The position numbers were made by a program, and so were the translations under genes. Positions 1 to 11,190 of a stretch of DNA of 14,852 nucleotides are shown here, in pieces. Below the pieces are notes generated by a model. It was not told the origin of the DNA and did no database searches. It worked only from the letters and a program-made list of their open reading frames with translations. The stretch is from NCBI GenBank assembly GCA_002005505.1, contig KV908526.1:112501-127352 (forward strand). The letters run 5' to 3'. The stretch comes from Botryococcus braunii. Lineage: Eukaryota; Chlorophyta; Trebouxiophyceae. Numbering within the stretch: the first letter of the stretch is position 1; each line of letters opens with the position of its first letter.

Positions 1-436
1 TCTGAACCCCTACAAGGTTCGGATTTCGGAGTTTCAGGCTTTTGGGGGCTGGACCTGATTGACCATTACGATTTTCGTTGTTTTATTTTCATTTTCATTA
101 TTCCTATCTTTTCTTTTTCCTTTTTTTTTTTTTGGTCCCGAATTGTAGCAGGTTTTGAAATATACACTTTGAAAAGTGATTTTTTCTTTGAGAGTTCCGG
201 AATGGGAACACAGGCACAGACCTGCAGGTACGCTGACTCGGAGAGTTTGCTGCGTCCGAGATCTCCCCTCCCCGCCGCACCTACAAATCCCCCCGCAGAC
301 CTTCACTTCTGCTTCACCTAGCTAACATCTGGCGTTGTTTGCTTGCTTGCTTGCTTGCTTGTTCGTTTGTTGAATTTCTGGGTTTGAGTCGAAGCCAAAA
401 TTCCCAATCTCCACCATATTCTAATACTAACAAGTT
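1..436. other. Gene-free stretch with T-tract and short CTTG array
   Basis: No supported gene. There is a pyrimidine-rich stretch with a long T run at about 113-134 and a short tetranucleotide array of about five to six CTTG units near 338-361, followed by more degenerate GTTTGTT. A minus-strand open frame over 34-306 lacks an ATG start (it opens with GTG) and shows no recognisable domain, so it is not called. Confidence 0.6.
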
Positions 437-505
437 ATGGCATCATCATCATCATCCATCATCCATCATCATAATCACCATCACCATCATCACCATCACC
501 ATCAT

Positions 506-593
<88 letters not shown>
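437..593. repeat. Compound trinucleotide array (CAT/CAC)n then (CAG)23
   Basis: An imperfect CAT/CAC array (about 440-523) runs straight into about 23 uninterrupted CAG units (524-592). Beyond it come short GTC/CGT and CAT runs to about 645. A plus-strand frame from the ATG at 437 would read polySer, polyHis, polyGln, then a basic Lys-rich stretch, and end only beyond the next (CA)n array. Gln is encoded by CAG only, with no CAA, which suggests DNA-level slippage rather than selected protein. It could still be a fragment of a His/Gln-rich exon, and I cannot exclude that. Confidence 0.9.
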
Positions 594-594
<1 letters not shown>

Positions 595-689
595 CATCAG
601 TACCGTTGTCGTCGTCAGCATCATCATCCCATCGTCGTCGTCGCAGCAAACGCCATTAATAGCCAACAAACGCCTTTGCACAGCAAACA

Positions 690-801
690 AGACAAGAACA
701 CCACCAAAAGGCGAAAACAACGAACGGAAAGGGAAAAGGGAAAAAAGGGAAAACCAAAAAAAGAAAAAAAAAGAAAAACAAAAAACAAAAAAAAGGAAAA
801 G

Positions 802-803
<2 letters not shown>
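690..803. repeat. A-rich polypurine tract
   Basis: Almost pure A/G sequence with GGGAAAA and GAAAAA runs, interrupted by occasional C. It leads directly into the (CA)n array. It could form triplex (H-DNA) structures, but that is inference. Confidence 0.6.

Positions 804-890
<87 letters not shown>
804..890. repeat. (CA)n microsatellite
   Basis: About 43 uninterrupted CA units. The frames across it code only for Thr-His or Cys-Val alternation and are not genes. Confidence 0.97.
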
Positions 891-893
<3 letters not shown>

Positions 894-1244
894 CCAACGA
901 AACCAAGCAGTGAAACAATGAGCTAAGTGAAGGGGGGGGGGGGGCCGCACACACCGTCGGCACCACTGCTGAGCAGAGAGGCCCGAGCCTCCACAAAAGG
1001 GGCAGCTCCCAGAGATCTGGGGAGGCTCGCATGGGCCCGCCGGGTCCGGGCCGTGGCCCCCACCACCATCGCGCCAGCCTGCGGACGACCTCAGATGGGT
1101 GGGCGCTTTGACGCTGACTCGACGCCATGTAGTGCCTAGCCCATGGCAGCCCCCGCAGAGGCGCACCCGCGCTGGCGCGGACGTGCAGCCCCTGCACTCC
1201 TCGCACTCTCGCATCACCTTCACCTGGCCCCCACACCCCCGCCG
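891..1244. other. GC-rich stretch without a gene
   Basis: Apart from a 13-base G run (932-944) this is GC-rich unique sequence. Long open frames on both strands are artefacts of high GC and the neighbouring arrays. No domain was recognised. Confidence 0.5.
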
Positions 1245-1556
1245 CTTCAGGGTGGGGTTTCAGGGTAAGGCTTCATGGTGGGGTTTCAGGGTAGGGCTTC
1301 ATGGTGGGGTTTCAGGGTGGGGTTTCAGGGTTGGGTTTCAGGGTGGGGTTTCAGGGTAGGGCTTCATGGTGGGGTTTCAGGGTGGGGCTTCATGGTGGGG
1401 TTTCAGGGTAGGGCTTCATGGTGGGGTTTCAGGGTGGGGTTTCAGGGTAGGGCTTCAGGGTGGGGTTTCAGGGTGGGGTTTCATGGTGGGGTTTCAGGGT
1501 GGGGCTTCATGGTGGGGTTTCAGGGTGGGGCTTCATGGTGGGGTTTCAGGGTGGGG
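1245..1556. repeat. 13-bp G-rich minisatellite, 24 units, telomere-like
   Basis: Exactly 24 consecutive 13-bp units fill 312 bp with no length change. The consensus is YTTCAKGGTDGGG. Two main variants, TTTCAGGGTAGGG/TTTCAGGGTGGGG and CTTCATGGTGGGG, tend to alternate, giving a partial 26-bp order. Each unit contains TTTCAGGG, one inserted C away from the plant/algal telomere repeat TTTAGGG, and has two to three G-runs on the plus strand (G-quadruplex potential). Long open frames across it arise only because the unit rarely creates a stop codon. Confidence 0.95.
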
Positions 1557-2194
1557 TTTCATTTCTCCAACCCAAAACAAACGACTTCCGGACGGAAGAT
1601 GAACAGGCTGCGAGTGGGAATGGAGGGGGGGACATGGGGAGGAAAAAAGGGGAGGAGGAAAAGGGGAGGAGACATGAGAAGAAATGCATGCTCCGCTGTG
1701 TGGCATGGGGTTGTTGGCCTGCAGGGCCCCCTGGACCTGGCAGGGCCACCCCGAATCCCCATATGGGGAAGGAGAGGGGACAGGGAGGCACCGTTACGGA
1801 CCACCCGCCCAGCTCCTTTCTCTGTCCCTTCTTCTCGTCCTCTTTCTTTACCGCCCCTCCCCCCCCCCCCCCCCCAAACACACACCCAGGCACATGCATA
1901 TCTAGAAATGAGGACTCATTCGCACGAAAGTCGCCCCGGGGGAAGGGGGGGGGCAAAATGGGGCCGGGGAAAGGCCCCGCGGGTCGGCGCGCCCCTCTGT
2001 TTCCGCGGGGGTCCCTCCCCTACCCCCAAAAGGAAGGGGAGGGACCCCTGGGGGGTAAGGGGTTTGCGGGAGGGGGGAGGACGGGAGGAGGTGGGGAAGT
2101 TACCCGTATGAGCTTTTCGGCACCAAGAGCAGCCTCATGGAAGTCCAGCAACACTAGGGCCATGACATCTTCCCCCCTCTCCGCTTTCAATACC
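1557..2194. other. GC-rich gene-free region with poly-C tract
   Basis: No supported gene. It holds a poly-C tract (about 1859-1876) joined to a short CACACA run, then CCAGGCACATGCATAT, G-runs near 1935-1960, and a hairpin at 2008-2048. Part of it resembles 10573-10850 (see findings), suggesting a dispersed repeat. Confidence 0.5.
2008..2048. other. Inverted repeat, 14-bp perfect stem
   Basis: Arms GGGGTCCCTCCCCT (2008-2021) and AGGGGAGGGACCCC (2035-2048) are exact reverse complements separated by a 13-nt loop. Confidence 0.85.
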
Positions 2195-2840
2195 CCGCTC
2201 CTGTTCTCTGCTACCCACACCAACGGTGTTGACTTCCCCACAAAACACTTGAGCGGCTTGACTTCTCCACAAAAAACACTCAGAGCGTGTTGACTTCCTC
2301 CACAAAACCACTCGAGCGCATCGACTTCTTCACAAACCCCCTCGAGCGTGTTGATTTCATTCACAAAATCACCCGAGTGTGTTGACTACATCACAAAACA
2401 GTACGCACATTGACTCCTTCCACAAAATCTGCTCGTGTTTCTTGCATGCTAGCCATGCCAAGCGTGTTGCCTTCTTTGCATCATCCGCTCCTGTTCTCTG
2501 CTACCCCACAAATGAATTGACTTCTTTTAGATGAGCCGCTTTTGTTTCCTGCATGCTACCCATACCAAGAACGTTCGACTTCAACAGGGAATCAGCTCAT
2601 GTTCCATGCACCCTACATTATACCAAGTGCGCAGACTTATTTTGACGATCCGCTCGTGCTCTCTGCTGCCCAAGCCAGTGCAGTGACTTTTCTCTTGACT
2701 TTTTTATACATGATGCGCTCCGGCTTCCTGCATGCTACCTATACCAAATGCGTTGACTTCCTTAGACAATCCGCTCCTCTTCTTTGATGATGGAAACCTT
2801 CGAGCAAGCTATGCAAAGTGCTTTGACTTCCTTAGATGAT
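2195..2840. repeat. Decayed left flank of the 57-bp satellite
   Basis: Diverged copies of the satellite unit can be followed leftward with recurring CCGCTCCT, TGCATGCTA and GTTGACTTC blocks. Approximate unit starts are 2429, 2484, 2536, 2593, 2650, 2715 and 2771, so spacing is 52-70 bp. Left of 2429 the array passes into roughly 30-bp units, each with a CACAAAA block, a CTCGAGCG-like block and a GTTGACTTC block; these look like internally deleted versions of the 57-bp unit. No gene. Confidence 0.8.
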
Positions 2841-3980
2841 CCACTCCTCGTCCCTGCATGCTAGCTATGCAAAAGTGCTTTGATTTCCTTAGATAAACCG
2901 CTCCTCTTCCCCGCATGCTAGCTATGCAAAAGTGCTTTGACTTCCTTAGATAAACCGCTCCTCATCCCCGCATGCTAGCTATGCAAAAGTGCTTTGATTT
3001 CCTTAGATAAACCGCTCCTCTTCCCCGCATGCTAGCTATGCAAAAGTGCTTTGACTTCCTTAGATAAACCGCTCCTCATCCCCGCATGCTAGCTATGCAA
3101 AAGTGCTTTGATTTCCTTAGATAAACCGCTCCTCTTCCCCGCATGCTAGCTATGCAAAAGTGCTTTGATTTCCTTAGATAAACGGCTCCTCTTCCCCGCA
3201 TGCTAGCTATGCAAAAGTGCTTTGATTTCCTTAGATAAACGGCTCCTCTTCCCCGCATGCTAGCTATGCAAAAGTGCTTTGATTTCCTTAGATAAACGGC
3301 TCCTCTTCCCCGCATGCTAGCTATGCAAAAGTGCTTTGATTTCCTTAGATAAACGGCTCCTCTTCCCCGCATGCTAGCTATGCAAAAGTGCTTTGATTTC
3401 CTTAGATAAACGGCTCCTCTTCCCCGCATGCTAGCTATGCAAAAGTGCTTTGATTTCCTTAGATAAACGGCTCCTCTTCCCCGCATGCTAGCTATGCAAA
3501 AGTGCTTTGATTTCCTTAGATAAACGGCTCCTCTTCCCCGCATGCTAGCTATGCAAAAGTGCTTTGATTTCCTTAGATAAACGGCTCCTCTTCCCCGCAT
3601 GCTAGCTATGCAAAAGTGCTTTGATTTCCTTAGATAAACGGCTCCTCTTCCCCGCATGCTAGCTATGCAAAAGTGCTTTGATTTCCTTAGATAAACGGCT
3701 CCTCTTCCCCGCATGCTAGCTATGCAAAAGTGCTTTGATTTCCTTAGATAAACGGCTCCTCTTCCCCGCATGCTAGCTATGCAAAAGTGCTTTGATTTCC
3801 TTAGATAAACGGCTCCTCTTCCCCGCATGCTAGCTATGCAAAAGTGCTTTGATTTCCTTAGATAAACGGCTCCTCTTCCCCGCATGCTAGCTATGCAAAA
3901 GTGCTTTGATTTCCTTAGATAAACGGCTCCTCTTCCCCGCATGCTAGCTGTGCAAAGCGCTTTGACGTCTGTAGAACAAG
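2841..3980. repeat. 57-bp tandem satellite core, 20 units
   Basis: Units start exactly every 57 bp from 2841 (2841 + 57k, k = 0-19). Interior units are nearly identical, each containing GCATGCTAGCTATGC and GATTTCCTTAGATAAAC. Units 2898-3125 alternate in two variants (CTCTTCC/GACTTCC and CTCATCC/GATTTCC), while units from about 3183 on share a CGGCTCC start and are homogenised. The first and last units are the most diverged. Because 57 is 19 codons, the minus strand stays open (repeat MRGRGAVYLRKSKHFCIAS), but the long frame has no ATG before the repeat and is most simply a by-product. Confidence 0.97.
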
Positions 3981-4026
3981 CCACTCCTCTTCTCTGCAAA
4001 CGGTACCCAGAGCATTGACTGCAGAG
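3981..4026. repeat. Decayed right edge of the 57-bp satellite
   Basis: One further diverged partial unit is visible (CCACTCCTCTTCTCTGCA, then AGCATTGACTGC), with no GATTTCC or GATAAAC block. It marks the right limit of the satellite, next to the 3' end of the J-domain gene. Confidence 0.6.
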
Positions 4027-4415
4027 ACAGGTTGTCAAGTAGTCTCATATCCAGGTTGACAGCAATTCCTTCTTCCAGGGAAGCCTTGAATAGAGACAGA
4101 ATGTGCAGGGCAGGAGCAGAGACAAAACTGGGGCAGCTGCCTAAAGAGCTCTTTCCCATGACAGACCCCAAATGTATCGCTGGGGCTCCCTTCCGCTTTT
4201 TCAACGAAAAGGGGCCAGGGAGGAGGGGTTTCTCCAGGATTCAAGAACTAAATGAACAAATCTCCATGTGATGAGGATGTGGTCAAGTGGAAAAAACGTG
4301 GAACTTAAAACATAAGAAATGAAATCAAAGCCCAAACCAAAACCAAGAGAACAAGAACAAGAACAAAAGCCAAAGAAGGAAAAAAAGGGAAAGATGAGGG
4401 GGCTGCGCAATTCAC

Positions 4416-5583
4416 CTAGCCAAGAAGGGGTTGACTGCCAGGGGGCTGTGTGGTGATTTGAACGGGGTGCAATGCCGTCCAGGCCGTACAAGCGGTACCG
4501 TTCCCGCAGATCGGTGTCGGAGAGGACGGCATATGCTCGCCTAGCATTCTGCTCAGCAGAGAGGCCCTCCAAACCAATCAGCACCATCTCTTTTACCTCT
4601 TCCATGGGGCAGTTACCACCCGCACCCAGTCATTCTCGCCAATCCCGAACACGAATACAGCCCAATCAGCTACAGGCCGCTACTGAAAAAGGTTTTCTTG
4701 TCAGTTATGTTGAAACCCCATGTTTGTAGCGTTTGCAAGGGTCAGCTTTTGTATTCATGAGTTGCAGGCCATATCACCATTTGCCACGATGAGTTTCGGA
4801 CCTGCGGACCAAGACAACTAACTAGCAATGTTTTGTAGAGGGACTAAGGAGAGTTGCTACAGCATGTGTCTGCTGTCAAAACCTCCTTGAATACCAGAGG
4901 ACAGCGGATCTCCAGCACATCCCAAAAGACGAGGTGGAGGAGGGGGGGGGGGGGGGGCGGGAGGAGACGGAGGAGGAGGAGGAGGAGGAGGAGGAGGAGG
5001 AGGAGGAGGAGGAGGAGGAGGAGGAGGAGGGGGAGGAGGAGATATCAATCCAATTTCGACTCTTATCCATCTACCTATACTGTGGGCACAGGCCAAGGGG
5101 ATAAGAGTGGTCTACATGTGTCTCCATTGCTGTCTGAGACCTCCACTGTCACGAAGAGGCCAGACAAGCTGAAGTCCTGCCATCATAAATTTCGGGAGAC
5201 CTTCTTGGAACAAAGATTTGCTGTGCAAAAATTGCTCCCACCTTGAATATACTTCGCGAGGACTGGTCAGATCTCACGTCTGGATGATGAACACGGGCAA
5301 TGCGGCGGAACGCCACCTTTATATCAAGCTGTGAGGCATTTGGGCTTACACCCAAAACCTCATACAAAGAGGTGTCATTATGCGTTGGGTACTGGCCCTT
5401 TGAACAAAGGAAGCGACTCGCTGACCTTGCCGGCAGTTGCGAGTCGATGGACTCCCGCACAAAATGAAATCTTTGACCGCTGGTTCGGTGTCGTTTGAGT
5501 CTCCCGTAAATTTCCCTCCCTACATGATCAAAACTTTCGAAAGCAATGGCCTGAGGTACATGCAAACAAGAAACATGGCACAT
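4416..5583 (-). CDS. J-domain (DnaJ-type) co-chaperone, split by an intron, last exon uncertain
   Basis: J-domain proteins stimulate the ATPase of Hsp70 through the HPD loop. Exon 1 is 5583-5242 (114 codons) and ends in AAG before the donor GTGGGA. Exon 2 is 4548-4416, entered after CAG, and ends in CTAG before GTGAAT (phase 1). Joined, the frame reads SLYEVLGV (72-79), FRRIARVHHPD (HPD at 100-102), FKNARRAYAVLSD and YRLYG. The spacing from the Phe-Lys to the Ala-Tyr matches the canonical J-domain exactly, which fixes the splice sites. Residues 1-70 are rich in Arg, Ser and hydroxylated residues with few acids and resemble a mitochondrial or plastid presequence; the RRIAR-x-HHPDV style recalls small plastid J-proteins (inference). 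The first ATG after the in-frame stop at 5646-5644 is 5583. No Gly/Phe region or zinc-finger repeats were seen, so this is a J-domain-only class. The final exon may be 4084-4035 (about 174 aa total) or 4179-3944; both fit the phase. Confidence 0.82.
4549..5241 (-). other. Intron 1 of the J-domain gene
   Basis: A 693-bp phase-0 GT-AG intron (donor GTGGGA, acceptor GAGCAG) inferred from J-domain continuity. It holds a G run and a (GGA)n array that read as C and (TCC)n in the transcript. Confidence 0.8.
4933..5041. repeat. Poly-G plus (GGA)n purine array
   Basis: A 16-base G run (4942-4957) is followed by about 24 GGA units (4968-5041) with one extra G near 5031. It lies wholly in the J-domain gene intron. 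Confidence 0.95.
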
Positions 5584-6608
<1,025 letters not shown>

Positions 6609-7426
6609 TACTGCCTGTCGGGAAAGAAGGTGGGGGAGCTCAGCGATGCGCCATTGAGAGGGTGGTTGGGAAATGAGCCAATCCTGAGCTGATTCTGAAT
6701 AAATTTAGCGATTAAATGCGCATGAGGAGTCTTGCAAGTATGTCGCAACGGATCGGTCTTGAAAATGCTTGCGCAGGAGGAAGAGTTGCAGGTTGCATTC
6801 AGTGCATGTACTTCAAATAGTTGCTGTTCCCTAGGAATTTGACACTCGAGCTCGTCTTGAATCTCCAGAGTGTTCACTCCGGACTTGCTGCAAACCGTTT
6901 CCCTGCAGGGTTTCAAAACCTTCTTCTTTTGCTTCTCACGAAACTCGGGTGCTAGCCACAACACCTGCAGCTGACGATGATGCCTCTGCCTGGGTACCCC
7001 AAGAATATGGCATATCCCGTTTTAGTATGGGTACCCTAACTAATGATCGTACCTCTACCTGGCAAAACAGATGGCCCAAACCCTGCTGAAGATTTAAAAC
7101 TCTCGCAACTGTAAAAAATACGTGGAGATGCCATAATACTCAAATCATAATCTCTTGTACCAGTACGCAGGGTACAACGACATGCACATTAATGGCATGC
7201 ATGCATTTAACATTCAAAAGCAATTATCGTCTCCAACAGACCTAGTAGAGATGAACCGCTTTTGCACGGGGTGCCACGTCCCCACCCATAACAACCCAAC
7301 TTCAGGATCATTGATGGATTGATAAAGCCATGGGATGTCTTGGATGCCATGCTGACAAGGGCCGGAGGTCTTGAAGCACCGCACAGGCATAGATGAAGTT
7401 GGAAGCAGCTAATGTCAGGAAAACCG
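6609..7426. other. Spacer and 3' flank of patatin-like copy A
   Basis: No supported gene. A minus-strand open stretch of about 100 codons (6964 to about 6650) before the repeats has no ATG and no recognised domain. Positions 7200-7426 are the presumed 3' UTR and flank of copy A. Confidence 0.4.
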
Positions 7427-9441
<2,015 letters not shown>

Positions 9442-10198
9442 TGCATTGGATTCTTGCCTTATCAACTCCCAATCCCTTGCAACGGTCTGCACGACAGCCT
9501 GCCCCGACACCTCGTTCAAGGTATTTCACGTATCTTTCCCTCCATACACACGGTTAAATAACAGCCCATTCTCTAATACTGAGCAGACTGATGCTCATAT
9601 GCGACAGCATAAAACTTCGAGTGGTTGGATAGCTCATCAATTGACTACGATGCACTTCTGAGTGGCTCCTTTTCAAATCGCTGTCGGATGGTTTTCCTGG
9701 TGAACCTGGATTTTCTTCCGTTTTCCTCTGTAGTCAGTTGCCTCCTGCTGGGTTGATGTAATTCCTTCCTTCCTCCTGGGGCGACACGTGACGTAGGAAC
9801 CGCGTGGGGCGGCACGTGACGTCGCGCTTATGGCGGATACTTCGGAAGTGGCCACTTTTGATTATGTTTCGCGCTAGGTTCTGGACTCCAATCAGAAGCC
9901 ATTTTAGACCACCGGGAGTTGTGTCGAACCTGTGGCGGATTCAGAATCTGGAGCCATAACTTCGGGCCAAGGGGAACTCAATAGAAGCTGATCATCCCCG
10001 CATCAACTTAGGGTATCACCCTCAGAAAGTGAAAAAACGGAGAAAATGTCCCTGCCGCCGCGGATGGCTGACATCTCAGACCCAAAACATGTACATATAT
10101 CCAAGCGCAGACGATGGCCTAGCGCTATGCAATCAGCCCTGATTGTACCAGCAAGATCTCAAGCTTTTGACTGTACTTCTCATTCAATAAGAGGATAG

Positions 10199-10200
<2 letters not shown>
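9442..10200. other. Upstream region of copy A
   Basis: No supported gene. A TTATTTAA element on the minus strand (9554-9561) lies about 115 bases before the ATG of copy A. Two CACGTGACGT sites follow further upstream. Short frames from ATG at 9830 (15 codons) and ATG at 10046 (50 codons) on the plus strand have no recognisable domain. Confidence 0.4.
9785..9822. promoter_or_regulatory. Two CACGTGACGT sites (G-box overlapping CRE core)
   Basis: CACGTGACGT occurs at 9785-9794 and again at 9813-9822, 28 bp start to start. Each combines CACGTG (bHLH/bZIP G-box) with TGACGT (CRE-type bZIP core). The pair lies about 345-380 bp upstream of the ATG of copy A, and just before a short plus-strand ATG at 9830, so the controlled gene is uncertain. 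The regulatory role is inference. Confidence 0.35.

Positions 10201-10290
<90 letters not shown>
10201..10290. repeat. (GT)45 microsatellite
   Basis: 90 bp of uninterrupted GT preceded by GGGG. Frames across it encode Cys-Val alternation and are not genes. Confidence 0.97.
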
Positions 10291-10291
<1 letters not shown>

Positions 10292-10665
10292 TCTGCGTGC
10301 ATGCGTGTGGGGAGGGGGCAAGAATGGCTCTGCTACTTTTGCTCATCCTTCTTCCCTCCCATCGTTTGCTCGTACAACCCCCTCTCCTACGTTTTCCTTC
10401 TCCTTCCATCTCGTATTCTACTGCTCCACCTTATAAGCGAGCAATATCCTATTAACTGATGTTCGCACACCCTTGGAATAGTGGGCGGGTCTTGTGGGGA
10501 AAAGGGAGGGTCGGGTTGTATGCACCCCCCCCCCTTCCCACCCTTCCACACGCACACCACAGACTTGCACCCACAGACACCCTCCCCCCCCCCCCCCCCC
10601 CCCAACACACACACACACCCCGCCCGCCCACCCCACCCCATGGCCAGGCGCATGCATATTCGGCA

Positions 10666-10687
10666 TATACCTACAGCTGTAGGTATA
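10666..10687. other. 22-bp perfect palindrome
   Basis: The half-site TATACCTACAG (10666-10676) is followed directly by its exact reverse complement, with no loop. Confidence 0.85.
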
Positions 10688-10880
10688 CACCTATTTATCT
10701 GCAGAGCTCCATGTGGGGCACAAATTTGGGGGGGGGGGGGGGATCTGGATCGTTCCCTTCGAATTCCTCCCGGGGGAGAGGAAGGGCCCGTTCCTGTGCT
10801 TCCTGAACAGAGGAAAAGGGACCCCTCAGGTAGGGGCCTTTTCTTCACCCTGATTAAGACTTGTAGCTCAAAGCTAGGAC

Positions 10881-10912
10881 TAGTGCCAAACTCAGGACCG
10901 AGTTTGGCACTA
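10881..10912. other. Hairpin with 13-bp perfect stem
   Basis: Arms TAGTGCCAAACTC (10881-10893) and GAGTTTGGCACTA (10900-10912) are exact reverse complements with a 6-nt loop. It sits 11 bp from the next, larger hairpin. Confidence 0.9.
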
Positions 10913-10923
10913 TGGGCGGTGGC

Positions 10924-10976
10924 GGTTGTGCGTTTGAGCGGATGCTCCCCGGGGAGCATCCGCTCAACGCACAACC
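10924..10976. other. Loopless inverted repeat with 26-bp stem
   Basis: The left arm 10924-10950 (27 nt) and right arm 10951-10976 (26 nt) pair throughout except for one extra T in the left arm. The centre is CCCCGGGG with no loop. This is a strong cruciform former. Confidence 0.92.
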
Positions 10977-11190
10977 CCCCCCCCCACCCCTGCACATATG
11001 CATACCGTATGTAGTAGAATGCTCTCGCAACATTTGTACTGGCGTCAATCACGAAACACAAGGGCTTACCGTATAGAATGAAAGCAGTCGTGATTACAGA
11101 GTAGTTGCAATACAGCATGATACACGAGTGCAAGTGGTGCAAGCAGATTGCGTACAATGCAAATGCAATCCTGTACTGGAATATTGACAT

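Larger units (their letters stand above)
10291..11190. other. Low-complexity intergenic region with dispersed-repeat copy
   Basis: Poly-C tracts (about 10526-10534 and 10584-10603, the latter followed by AACACACAC), CCAGGCGCATGCATAT (10644-10659), a palindrome, a G run (about 10728-10741) and twin hairpins. A minus-strand frame from ATG 11190 is about 60 codons of hydrophobic residues before it runs into repeats; no homology was recognised, so it is not called. Confidence 0.45.

Noticed and set aside
523..1236. Long minus-strand open frames (up to 237 codons) across the CAG and CA arrays
   Set aside because: They consist mostly of Cys runs, Cys-Val alternation and GC-rich filler; they are open only because the repeats lack stops.
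1275..2293. Plus-strand frames of about 280 codons over the 13-bp minisatellite
   Set aside because: All three frames are open because a 13-bp unit cycles through frames without stops; no domain after the repeat.
2841..3980. Possible CRISPR-like array
   Set aside because: The 57-bp units are contiguous with no unique spacers, so this is a simple tandem satellite.
6640..6964. Minus-strand frame of about 100 codons with ordinary composition
   Set aside because: No ATG (opens on GTG), no recognised domain, and runs into poly-C and (GA)n; it could be an exon but there is no support.
9673..9855. Minus-strand frame with MATSEVSAIS-like start, possible 5' exon of copy A
   Set aside because: The start codon is GTG, there is no ATG, and the collinear ATGs at 9441 and 14626 already explain the N-termini of both copies.
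9830..9877. Plus-strand ATG frame of 15 codons after the CACGTGACGT pair
   Set aside because: It ends in TAG just before a possible donor; no spliced continuation avoids the stop.
10046..10198. Plus-strand 50-codon frame from ATG to TAG before (GT)n
   Set aside because: Short, no recognised motif and no paralogue in the window; too weak to call.
10990..11190. Hydrophobic minus-strand frame from ATG 11190
   Set aside because: About 60 codons of unspecific hydrophobic sequence that then reads through poly-G/poly-C; no domain or splice support.
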